Shown here piece by piece: positions 43,369-50,650 of a stretch of DNA of 64,000 nt (position 1 is the first letter of the stretch; each line of letters begins with the position of its first letter). Under the pieces are notes generated by a model, which saw only the letters and a list, made by a program, of their open reading frames with translations, was not told where the DNA came from and ran no database searches. Position numbers and translations under genes: made by a program. Location: the NCBI GenBank assembly GCA_029821875.1, contig JALGXW010000002.1, forward strand, positions 1-64,000, given 5' to 3'. This stretch comes from Candidatus Hebobacterum abditum. GTDB taxonomy: Bacteria; Armatimonadota; Hebobacteria; Hebobacterales; Hebobacteraceae.

Positions 43369-43636
43369 GATCGTGCACCCACCGTCGAACGAGTCGCCCC
43401 GGCGGCATGGGCGCAGCCAGCTCAGGTCAGACGATCTGCGGCACTCGGTCCAACTTGCTTACCGCTGCTTCCTTCCGGACCTGACGGGGTTCGCAAGAGG
43501 CCCGCTGCGCAGGGCCCGGCCTTCAACGCCGCTTGCGCCCCCCAGACCCGAAGCGGCTCGGCCTCGGGCGGGAGTTCGACCCCGCTATAGCGGATTGCGG
43601 GTACAGGGCACCGCTAGCTCCCCGTCTAGCACGATC
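43369..43636 (-). ncRNA. ffs: Signal recognition particle RNA, large bacterial type
   Basis: The minus strand carries the universally conserved helix 8 core CAGGTCCGGAAGGAAGCAGC at about 43464-43483. The 5' portion contains CCTGTACCCGCAATCCGCT and GTCGAA segments resembling the Alu domain of Bacillus scRNA. The ends close with a perfect 8-bp helix: GATCGTGC at 43636-43629 with GCACGATC at 43376-43369. Internal 5'-3' pairing (GAGCCGCTTCGG with CCGGGGCGACTC) builds the long helix 5. The length of ~268 nt matches the large SRP RNA. It lies 40 bp downstream of a lipoprotein gene on the same strand and upstream of dnaX. Confidence 0.92.
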
Positions 43637-43676
43637 ACAACTCGCCTCTCATGGCCCAACCTCACCCCGCGCACAT

Positions 43677-44234
43677 CTACTCGTCTGCCAGGTTCTTCTG
43701 CAGGATGATCCGTGTCTGCTCGTCGGCCGCGTCGCGCGTCACAACCACGGCCTTGCGGAGACCGTCCTCCTCCCACTGCAACTGCAGCATCTTTATCTCT
43801 GCTGTCGATATCTGGGCGCTGACTTCTGCCTCGGGTAGTTCCTTCTGGTAGAACGCCTCGACCTCCGCAAACGAGTCGGGAGTGGTTAGATGCACCTGGG
43901 TCAGGTCCCCTTCGGGGGCTTCTGAGTCCGTCCAGCGCATGCTTGCCGCGACCTCAGCGCCCGGGTAGACAAGGATGCCGATCTCCCGCGGGTCGATCTC
44001 CTGCCCCGCCCCGAACCGGGCGGTGCCCTCCTCGCTCGTGACCGTCACGGATGACTCGTCGCCTTTCGCCCGCAAGCGGCCCTGTTCGGTTTCGGCCGTG
44101 ATCTCCACTTCGCCCCCCTTCGTCTCCACGGTCACCTCTCCCTCGGAGGTCGAGTAGCTTGTCTTCCGACCGCAGCCGCAGGAGACGAAGGCGAAAGCCA
44201 GTCCCGTCAATGCGAGAAGACGTAGCGCTGACAT
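43677..44234 (-). CDS. Hypothetical lipoprotein
   Basis: A 185-residue lipoprotein with a lipobox at LAFAFVSC (about residue 20). The next section is beta-repeat-like and acidic (GEVTVETKGGEVEITAETEQG), then a C-terminal alpha/beta domain: ILVYPGAEVAASM, FAEVEAFYQKELPEAEV and a closing strand-helix. The YPGAE plus FYQKxLP pattern is common in uncharacterised lipoproteins of environmental bacteria. ATG 44234 follows GGAGGGA. The SRP RNA follows on the same strand. Confidence 0.75.
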   Translation of the reverse strand: MSALRLLALTGLAFAFVSCGCGRKTSYSTSEGEVTVETKGGEVEITAETEQGRLRAKGDESSVTVTSEEGTARFGAGQEIDPREIGILVYPGAEVAASMRWTDSEAPEGDLTQVHLTTPDSFAEVEAFYQKELPEAEVSAQISTAEIKMLQLQWEEDGLRKAVVVTRDAADEQTRIILQKNLADE

Positions 44235-44478
44235 GGCGGTCCCTCCAGCCCCATCGTGGCGCCCGCGCCGTCCCAACACGGCCGCGGGGGCCCTCAACAT
44301 CATCTTCGGAACCCGGGCCCCTTTACCTGCACAGGTACGGACCGCGCCGATGCTCCGCCATATCACTCCCCTGGCTCGAGGATGCACTGGACCATTATGG
44401 CGCTGCCTTCGAGCGTCCCCTCTGACCTCGGCAGGACCTGAACGCGCGGGGCGGAACCACGTGGGCTACGGAAGGGAG

Positions 44479-45345
44479 ATGAGAGTGAGATACTGTGCGA
44501 CCTCAGTCATGATGCCCGAACTGACTCTGGAGGAGCAGGCGGCGCTTCTCCAGCGCCTTGGCTTCGACGGAATCGAGTGGCGCGTGAGACGCGTGTCGGA
44601 GGAACAGCGTAGCAGGGGGTACAGCGAATGGGGGGCGCATAAGAATGACCTCACCCCCGAGAACTTCCTCGACAACGCGCAGCGGATAAAAGATATTGCG
44701 GCCGGCCATGGACTCGCGATCGCGGGGATCGCGAGCAACCCAGCTGCCACGGACCTGGAGCAGGTGAGGCTCCTCGCTGAGGGAGCCCAGGCATGCGGCG
44801 CGCCGTTCATCCGCGTCGGCTGCCCGCAGGGCTATGATGGCTCCCAGAACTACAACGAGCTGTACGAAGAGGCAGTGGCGGCTTACGGCACGGCTGTCGA
44901 CGCTGTCTCCCGCTTCGGCGTCAAGGCGGCACTCGAGATCCATGGACACACGATCCACCCCAGCGCCTCGCTTGCCCACCGGATCGTGTCCAATTGGGAC
45001 TCGTCGCAGGTCTGCGTGATATTCGACGCGAACAACATGGTGCGCGATGGGTTCGAGACAACCGAGATCGCTCTCGAACTTCTCGGGTCTTACCTGGGGC
45101 ACGTGCATGTTGGCGGCCACCGGCCGCTGGACAAGGGCAGAGACGATGTCGGCAGCGCCCAGTGGGACTGGCAGGGCTGCGCCCTCGGGGACGGCCTCTA
45201 CGATCACCAGCGATTGTTGAGGAAGCTGATGGCGATCAACTACCAGGGCTTCATCAGCGTCGAGGATTTCCGGCCCATCCCACGCGAAGAGAAGCTAAAG
45301 GAGGGGATCGAGTATCTGAAGGCGGTCGAGGCACATCTGGCCTAG
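44479..45345 (+). CDS. Sugar phosphate isomerase/epimerase (TIM barrel)
   Basis: A ~288-residue xylose-isomerase-like TIM barrel. Strand segments are LGFDGIEWRVRR, LAIAGIASNP, FIRVGCP, KAALEIHGHTIH and VCVIFDANN, followed by LGHVHVGGHR and FISVEDF with the metal-liganding Glu, Asp, His and Glu. This is the second of three such paralogues in the window; substrate unknown. ATG 44479 is the conventional start, but GTG 44485 is better spaced from GGGAG. It is followed after 26 bp by the M55 peptidase gene on the same strand. Confidence 0.84.
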   Translation: MRVRYCATSVMMPELTLEEQAALLQRLGFDGIEWRVRRVSEEQRSRGYSEWGAHKNDLTPENFLDNAQRIKDIAAGHGLAIAGIASNPAATDLEQVRLLAEGAQACGAPFIRVGCPQGYDGSQNYNELYEEAVAAYGTAVDAVSRFGVKAALEIHGHTIHPSASLAHRIVSNWDSSQVCVIFDANNMVRDGFETTEIALELLGSYLGHVHVGGHRPLDKGRDDVGSAQWDWQGCALGDGLYDHQRLLRKLMAINYQGFISVEDFRPIPREEKLKEGIEYLKAVEAHLA

Positions 45346-45371
45346 AGGGTGGCTAGCCGAGGAGTCGCTGG

Positions 45372-46199
45372 ATGAAGCTGTACCTGATGACCGATCTGGA
45401 GGGAGTGGCCGGCGTCCTCAACTTCGAACATTGGACGGGGCCCGGCAAGCGGTGTTACGACGTTGCGAAGGAGTTCCTCACCGAGGAGGTCAACGCCGCC
45501 GTCGATGGGCTCTTCGAGGGGGGCGCGACGGAGATCCTCGTCTGCGACGGGCACGGCCCGGGTGCCATGGACGTTCGCCTGCTAGACCCGCGAGTCGAGC
45601 TGCTGCGCGGATGGGGAGAGGGGCCGTGGCCGCTCTGTCTCGACGAGTCGTTTGACGCGCTGGCGTTCGTCGGGCAGCACGCAAAGGCGGGAACCGAATA
45701 CGGCCACCTGGCGCACACCCAGTGGCTCGGGTGTCTCGACCTCACCGTCAACGGCGTCTCCATCGGCGAGTTCGGACAGCTCGCGATGTGCGCCAGCGAA
45801 CTGGGAGTGCGGACGATCTTCGGGTCAGGCGACGCAGCCCTCGCGACGGAGGCGGAGGCGCTCGTGCCGGGCATCGAAACAGTGGCCGTGAAGAGGGGGG
45901 TCAAGCCGGGCACGGGCGATGACCTGACGGAGGAGGAGTACGAGCGGTTCACCTCCTCGGCGATCCACGTTCATCCCGCCAAGGCGCGCCGGATGATCCG
46001 GGAGGGCGCACGTCGAGCGATTGCTCGGGCACGGAAAGAGGAGTTCGGGCTGGTCTCACTCCAAGCGCCCTTCGAGCGCGTGATGCAGGCGCGGCCGAGT
46101 AAGGATCGACCCCACAGGACGATCTCGCGGGCCACACACGCCAGCAGCGTCATCGCCGTCATGAACGCGCCGGAGGAGCCGGTGCCGCTTGAGGAGTGA
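45372..46199 (+). CDS. M55-family D-aminopeptidase (DppA-like)
   Basis: A 275-residue zinc peptidase of the DppA family, which removes N-terminal D-amino acids, for example from D-Ala-containing peptides released from cell wall. The metal-binding Asp and Glu are in MTDLEG (Asp8, Glu10), followed by CDGHGPG and FVGQHAKAG with their histidines, and NGVSIGEFG with the catalytic Glu. It may be co-transcribed with the upstream isomerase. The 3' end lies 23 bp from the tRNA-His gene, which is on the other strand. Confidence 0.88.
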   Translation: MKLYLMTDLEGVAGVLNFEHWTGPGKRCYDVAKEFLTEEVNAAVDGLFEGGATEILVCDGHGPGAMDVRLLDPRVELLRGWGEGPWPLCLDESFDALAFVGQHAKAGTEYGHLAHTQWLGCLDLTVNGVSIGEFGQLAMCASELGVRTIFGSGDAALATEAEALVPGIETVAVKRGVKPGTGDDLTEEEYERFTSSAIHVHPAKARRMIREGARRAIARARKEEFGLVSLQAPFERVMQARPSKDRPHRTISRATHASSVIAVMNAPEEPVPLEE

Positions 46200-46222
46200 C
46201 CCTGGGGCCATGAGAGCAGCTA

Positions 46223-46298
46223 TGGGGTGACCGAGGGGATTTGAACCCCCAACCACCGGATCCACAGTCCGGTGCTCTACCCTTGAGCTACGGTCACC
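46223..46298 (-). tRNA. tRNA-His (GTG)
   Basis: A complete 76-nt cloverleaf including G-1 and an encoded CCA. The acceptor stem is GTGACCG with CGGTCAC, plus a G-1:C73 pair characteristic of tRNA-His. The anticodon stem GGAC-type loop carries GTG. The promoter is shared with tRNA-Arg upstream. Confidence 0.96.
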
Positions 46299-46318
46299 GC
46301 GCTGGGAAGTTGAGGTTG

Positions 46319-46395
46319 TGGCACGCCCGGCAGGATTCGAACCTGCGACCCGCTGCTTAGAAGGCAGCCGCTCTATCCAACTGAGCTACGGGCGC
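46319..46395 (-). tRNA. tRNA-Arg (TCT)
   Basis: A 77-nt cloverleaf with encoded CCA. The acceptor stem is GCGCCCG with CGGGCGT (one G-U), the D-arm is AGCTCAGTTGGATAGAGC, and the anticodon loop CTTCTAA reads AGA. It lies 20 nt upstream of tRNA-His, with which it is likely co-transcribed. Confidence 0.96.
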
Positions 46396-46405
46396 GCTCG
46401 CCCGT

Positions 46406-46434
46406 ATCATACCATGTTGGTGGCGGTTGGTTAA
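46406..46434 (-). promoter_or_regulatory. Promoter of the tRNA-Arg/tRNA-His unit
   Basis: Minus strand TTAACC (46434-46429), a 17-bp spacer, then TATGAT (46411-46406) preceded by TGG. It lies 10 bp upstream of the tRNA-Arg 5' end. Confidence 0.6.
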
Positions 46435-46446
46435 GCGGGGGAGTCG

Positions 46447-46965
46447 CTAACCGGCCTGGGCCAGCTCGGCCTCGATGATCGGCGCCACATCCGACGGCCT
46501 GTAGCTGCCGTTCTCCTGCTTCTGCAAGACAACCTGTCGCCCGTCCAGCTCGAACGATGACCTGCCGTTGATGGAGACCACGGTCCAGTTGACTTTGACC
46601 TCGGCCTGGTACTTGGCGGCCTCCGCGCCCATCAACTCGACTATCCTCAGATGGATGTCATCCGGATGTGCTTCGTAGGCCTTCTTGAGTTCGGCTTCAG
46701 TCTGCGCGTGGCACCCCTTCATGACCGGAAGCACGGCGATGATGTCGAGCTTGGCTCCCGGCTCGCCATACTCCTGGGTCGCTGCGGTTCCGCCACCCCC
46801 GGGCACTGGCGCGCATCCCGCGTCTCCGCCGGCTGCCGCCGCGACCTGATGATCATGCGGACCTCCCGCGGGCGCCTCGGACTTGCCCGTGGCAACGTAG
46901 GCAACGACCATCACTGCAAGAACGACCACCAGTGCGAGGGCGACCTTCTTCTCTACAGACGACAT
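46447..46965 (-). CDS. Membrane-anchored thioredoxin-like protein lacking CxxC
   Basis: A 172-residue protein with one N-terminal membrane helix (residues ~7-24, VALALVVVLAVMVVAYVA) and a periplasmic domain. The order of strands and helices (LDIIAVLPVMKGCH, helix, DIHLRIVELMG, WTVVSINGRSSFELDG, C-terminal helix) parallels the lipoprotein at 10111-10647, sharing the ING-S-ELD motif. Only one cysteine remains near the thioredoxin active-site position. ATG 46965 follows GAGGAGG. The function of the pair is unknown. It lies downstream of tRNA-Gly and upstream of tRNA-Arg on the same strand. Confidence 0.65.
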   Translation of the reverse strand: MSSVEKKVALALVVVLAVMVVAYVATGKSEAPAGGPHDHQVAAAAGGDAGCAPVPGGGGTAATQEYGEPGAKLDIIAVLPVMKGCHAQTEAELKKAYEAHPDDIHLRIVELMGAEAAKYQAEVKVNWTVVSINGRSSFELDGRQVVLQKQENGSYRPSDVAPIIEAELAQAG

Positions 46966-47058
46966 GAACACATGCCTCCTCGGGCGATCCATCGCCCCTA
47001 AGATGCGGCGCGTCGGCTACAAGCGTGCCGACGACCGGTCCCGTTGCTCTTCCGGCTG

Positions 47059-47134
47059 TGGAGCGGGGAACGGGGTTCGAACCCGCGACATTCAGCTTGG
47101 AAGGCTGACGCTCTACCAACTGAGCTATCCCCGC
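47059..47134 (-). tRNA. tRNA-Gly (TCC)
   Basis: A 76-nt cloverleaf with encoded CCA and acceptor stem GCGGGGA with TCCCCGC. The anticodon loop CTTCCAA carries TCC, reading GGA. It has its own promoter. Confidence 0.96.
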
Positions 47135-47145
47135 GATCCCACGCG

Positions 47146-47175
47146 ATTATACCTGCTCGCGAAGAGCAGGGTCAA
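47146..47175 (-). promoter_or_regulatory. Promoter of tRNA-Gly with inverted repeat in the spacer
   Basis: Minus strand TTGACC (47175-47170), an 18-bp spacer and TATAAT (47151-47146), 11 bp before the tRNA. The spacer is almost filled by a 7-bp inverted repeat (47152-47158 and 47164-47170). Confidence 0.75.
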
Positions 47176-47199
47176 GATGAGGCGACAACTGCCGCCTCG

Positions 47200-47793
47200 T
47201 TACGCTTCGGCCTCAAGCGCTGCGAGGCGCTCCAGACAGTCGTCAACGCCCCGGAATTGGATCGCGTGCCATCCGACGGCGCGCGCGCCCTCCGCGTAGT
47301 CCGACACGTCGTCTATGAAGACATGCTGGCCCGGCGGGGCCCCGCTCAGCGACTCGACGTGCCGGTAGATGGCGGGGTCCGGCTTGCGGACGCCCACCTC
47401 GTTTGACAGGACACAGGCGTCGAAGAGCGGGAAGATGTCGGGGTACTGCTCCCGTATCCACGTCACATGCGGCTCGTTCGTATTTGAGAGCAGATAGCGC
47501 GGCCGCGGGCTTTTCCGGACGACGTCGAGCATGGGGGGATTGGGCGTGAAGATGTCGTTCCAGGAATGCGTGAACTCATCGAAGTCCATTTGGAGCCCAA
47601 TGTCGTTCAGGAGTCTCCTGTAGACGGCGGCGAAGTCCCCGCCACGGTCTACCCTGGCACGGTCATATTGCTCCACGAACACGGCTCTGCAGTCGCCCGG
47701 GGCGCAGCAGCGAGCACGGAGCCTCTCGAAGAAGAGGTCCTCGTCCACGAAGAGCAGCACGTTGCCCAGATCGAAGACGCGAATCAGAGGCAT
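47200..47793 (-). CDS. HAD-superfamily hydrolase (YihX-like)
   Basis: A 197-residue phosphatase-type HAD protein. Motif I is FDLGNVL (nucleophile Asp8, with Asn in place of the usual second Asp, as in YihX-type alpha-D-glucose-1-phosphate phosphatases). Motif II is LLSNTNE, motif III the Lys of GVRKPDPAIY, and motif IV VFIDDVSDY. ATG 47793 is the correct start; the longer in-frame ORF upstream antisense-overlaps the next gene. It is divergent from the DUF2142-like gene at 47918. Confidence 0.85.
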   Translation of the reverse strand: MPLIRVFDLGNVLLFVDEDLFFERLRARCCAPGDCRAVFVEQYDRARVDRGGDFAAVYRRLLNDIGLQMDFDEFTHSWNDIFTPNPPMLDVVRKSPRPRYLLSNTNEPHVTWIREQYPDIFPLFDACVLSNEVGVRKPDPAIYRHVESLSGAPPGQHVFIDDVSDYAEGARAVGWHAIQFRGVDDCLERLAALEAEA

Positions 47794-47917
47794 CGGTATG
47801 GCTCGACACCGTTTGTGCGGCGAGGTCGGCAACAGGATTCGAGGTCGGGCCTCTGAGCCCTGCGAGGGCCCCGGCGGCACGCAGGAATCGGCCGACGGAG
47901 GCCAAATTGGGGGCTGC

Positions 47918-49288
47918 ATGGGGACTCCATCGGCAGAGAGCGCGGCCGGATCGCGGGCGCTGCCTGCCAAGCTCGGGCTTGCGGCGATTCTGGCGGCGTA
48001 CTGCGCACTCGCCACAGTGCAGTCTTTCGCCACGCGGCTGCAGTGGGGGCCCGACGAGCCGGGCCACATCATCTATGTTCAGTCGCTGGCCCTCGATGGG
48101 CGCTTACCCGCCATCAGTCGCGACGAGACAGACGACACATACCTCCCCGACGCGGCACGCACTCACGAGGCCCATCACCCACCGGCCTACTACGCGCTGG
48201 CAGCGACCGTGTGGCGCCTCTTCGCAGGGCTGCCTGACCGATCGGTGAGCTATGTGGGCGGCTCGCCGGGCGAGCTCGTGAGCTTCACGGTCCCGGGCGC
48301 CGTGCGGCCGGTGCGGCTATTCTCGGTGCTGCTGGGGGCGATGACGCTCCTGTTGACATGGGCCTGTGCACGCACCGTCTTCCCGGACCGCCCGGCCATC
48401 TGGCTGGGGGCCGTCGGCCTGCTGGCCTTCACTCCGATGTTCACGTATGTGACCGGTGTCATCAACAACGATCCGCTGCTCCACTGCTTCTTCGCGGCCA
48501 CGGCCTGGCAGTGGGCGAGGGCCCTCCGGCTCGGTGCGAGCCGGCAGGATGTCGTCATCCTCGGCGTTCTGCTGGCCGCGGCGGTCAATGTGAAGGAGAC
48601 CGCACTGGCTCTGGTGCCGCTCTCGGCCCTAGTGCTGGCGTTGGAGCCAGGGGCCGCGTCGCGGCGACAGCGGATCGCTCGCATCGGGGGAATGATGGGG
48701 CTGGCGCTTGCCCTGCCGGCCTGGTGGTATCTGCGGAAATGGCTGATCTACGGACATCCGTTCTCCTATGCCTACTATACGCCCTTGACCGAGCTCCCCG
48801 AAGCCCAGCGCACGGCCGTGCTGACCGCGCTTCCAGGGGCGATCTTCCTGTTCAGCTTCGTCCCTGCGGATGTGGTGCAGGCCCATGTGAGCCTCGGCCT
48901 AGTGGCTCTTGCCTTCGGCTGCCTGATGGTGCTCTCGGCCGGTGGACTCGCCCTCGTGCTTGTGCGGAGGAAAAGTCAAGCCCTTCCCCGCTTCGAGGTA
49001 CAGTCGCTGGCGCTGTGGCTGTTGACGGCTGCCGTAGTGTTGGCCGGCCTCGTGAGGAATGCTCTGGTGCTCGACTGGCGGATGGGCTTGACCGGAGGCC
49101 GGTATATGGTGACGGTGTTCCCCATGCTGATGCCGGCTGCTGCGGGAGGGTTGAGCGCGCTCGTCGGGGATGGTCGGTGGGCCAGGCTGGCGCTTGCCGT
49201 GGCCGTGCTTGCCCTGCTCGCCATGAACGTCTACGTCATCCGCGCGACCGCGCTGGAGTACGGCACCCTTCGCTTCCTTGCGCGCTAG
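47918..49288 (+). CDS. DUF2142/PMT-like polytopic membrane protein
   Basis: A 456-residue membrane protein with about ten helices and an early periplasmic motif WGPDEPGHIIYVQSLALDG, typical of DUF2142 and related mannosyltransferase-like (GT39/GT83 style) proteins; DE of PDEP is the expected catalytic-type acid pair. Later segments are EAHHPPAYYALAATVW and a series of Leu/Ala-rich helices. A role in lipid-linked sugar transfer to surface glycans is plausible but unproven. ATG 47918 has GGGGGC upstream. Confidence 0.72.
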   Translation: MGTPSAESAAGSRALPAKLGLAAILAAYCALATVQSFATRLQWGPDEPGHIIYVQSLALDGRLPAISRDETDDTYLPDAARTHEAHHPPAYYALAATVWRLFAGLPDRSVSYVGGSPGELVSFTVPGAVRPVRLFSVLLGAMTLLLTWACARTVFPDRPAIWLGAVGLLAFTPMFTYVTGVINNDPLLHCFFAATAWQWARALRLGASRQDVVILGVLLAAAVNVKETALALVPLSALVLALEPGAASRRQRIARIGGMMGLALALPAWWYLRKWLIYGHPFSYAYYTPLTELPEAQRTAVLTALPGAIFLFSFVPADVVQAHVSLGLVALAFGCLMVLSAGGLALVLVRRKSQALPRFEVQSLALWLLTAAVVLAGLVRNALVLDWRMGLTGGRYMVTVFPMLMPAAAGGLSALVGDGRWARLALAVAVLALLAMNVYVIRATALEYGTLRFLAR

Positions 49289-49386
49289 CGAGTGCCGCTG
49301 CAGTCCCCGCGTTGTTGCACCTTCGGCGAAACCTTTTGCCCACTTCTCGCGTCTAATAGTTGTGGAAGAGGCCGTGGGGGTGCGCC

Positions 49387-49590
49387 ATGAATGGCGTGAA
49401 AGAGCGAGCAGGGGACATTGAGGTAGGCGATGCTGTGGCAGCCGACGTGCTGGCGCGGGAGATGGAGGAGGCCGCGCTGCGGTATGCCCAGATGACTGAA
49501 CAGCTCGACCGCGTCCTGCAGGTGGACAGGAGAAGGCGGCGGGGCGCGTGGCGACGCGCCGACCGCCGGGGGGACGGAGAGCAAAGTTAG
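49387..49590 (+). CDS. Small Arg-rich hypothetical protein
   Basis: About 67 residues, with a helical acidic N-terminal half (AADVLAREMEEAALRYAQMTEQLDRVLQ, read as a probable coiled coil) and an Arg-rich, basic C-terminal tail. A GGGGGTG site lies upstream of ATG 49387, and TCTAAT around 49353 may be a -10. A hairpin follows the stop. I do not recognise it; it could be a small nucleic-acid-binding or scaffold protein. Confidence 0.5.
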   Translation: MNGVKERAGDIEVGDAVAADVLAREMEEAALRYAQMTEQLDRVLQVDRRRRRGAWRRADRRGDGEQS

Positions 49591-49626
49591 TCAAAGTGGA
49601 GGGAACGACCGGACGACTCTGCACTT

Positions 49627-49660
49627 GGCGGGGAGGGTCTGTGACCCTCCCCGCCGGATT
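49627..49660. terminator. Hairpin terminator after the small protein gene
   Basis: A perfect 13-bp GC-rich stem (49627-49639 with 49643-49655) and 3-nt loop, followed on the plus strand by GGATTCTGT. It lies between convergent genes and may also serve purC on the minus strand. Confidence 0.65.
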
Positions 49661-49685
49661 CTGTCGGTAGGCTGTCGCGCCCTGT

Positions 49686-50576
49686 CTAGTCCAAGCTATA
49701 GCCCGTTAGCAGCCGGAGCGCCTCCCGATAGCGCGCGCTGGTACTCTCAACAACATCCTGAGGTAGCGGAGGAGGCGGAGGCTCCCTGTCCCAGCCGACG
49801 GAGTCGAGGTAGTCGCGGACGGGCTGCTTGTCGAAGCTCTTCTGGGAGCGGCCGGGCTCGTAATCGTCCAGGGGCCAGAAGCGGGATGAGTCCGGGGTGA
49901 GGACTTCGTCAATGAGGATGAGCTTGCCGCCGGCGAAGCCGAACTCGAACTTGGTGTCGGCGAGAATGATGCCGTGCTCGCGAGCGTGGTCGGCGGCCTT
50001 CGAGTAGACGGAGAGGCTGAGGCCTTCGATCTCGCGGTAGACATCGACGCCGACGATGTCTGTGGCCTGCTGGGGGGAGATGTTCTCGTCGTGGCCCGAT
50101 TCGGCCTTGGTGGCCGGGGTGAAGACGGGCTCGGGGAGCCTGTCGGCCTCGCGGAGTCCCTCGGGGAGCTCGATGTCGCAGACGGTGCCGGAGTGCCGGT
50201 ATTCCCTCCATCCCGATCCTGCGAGGTAGCCGCGAACGACGCACTCGATGGGCACGACCTCGGCGCGACGGACGAGCATGCTGCGGCCGGCAAGGGTCTC
50301 CAGGTACTGGCCGATGCAGGAGGGGTACTCGGTCGGGTCGGCGGTGTTGAGGTGGTTCTCGACGAGATCCTCAGTGAGGTCGAACCAGAACAGCGACATC
50401 TGGGTGAGCACGCGGCCCTTGTCGGGGATGCCGTTCGGCATGACGACATCGAAGGCCGAGATGCGGTCGGTCGCCACGATCAGGAGCTGGCTCCCGAGGT
50501 CGTAGATGTCGCGAACCTTGCCCCGCGCCAGCAGCGGGACGTCCGCCAGATTGGTCTCGATCAGTGGCTCAGTCAT
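49686..50576 (-). CDS. purC: Phosphoribosylaminoimidazole-succinocarboxamide synthase
   Basis: SAICAR synthase, the step that precedes AICAR formation, so it feeds the same branch as the riboswitch-controlled formyltransferase at 24241. The 296 residues show [30 protein letters not shown], the phosphate-binding [16 protein letters not shown] and [11 protein letters not shown] 50576 is preceded by a GTG with similar spacing. It is the last gene of the minus-strand run, 74 bp after the trypsin-TPR gene. Confidence 0.95.
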   Translation of the reverse strand: MTEPLIETNLADVPLLARGKVRDIYDLGSQLLIVATDRISAFDVVMPNGIPDKGRVLTQMSLFWFDLTEDLVENHLNTADPTEYPSCIGQYLETLAGRSMLVRRAEVVPIECVVRGYLAGSGWREYRHSGTVCDIELPEGLREADRLPEPVFTPATKAESGHDENISPQQATDIVGVDVYREIEGLSLSVYSKAADHAREHGIILADTKFEFGFAGGKLILIDEVLTPDSSRFWPLDDYEPGRSQKSFDKQPVRDYLDSVGWDREPPPPPLPQDVVESTSARYREALRLLTGYSLD

Positions 50577-50650
50577 CACCCTATCCCGGTACGCTCAAGC
50601 GGCGGCAGGTTCCTTCTTCCCGCGAGCCCCAGCGACGTCTGCGCCCGGGC

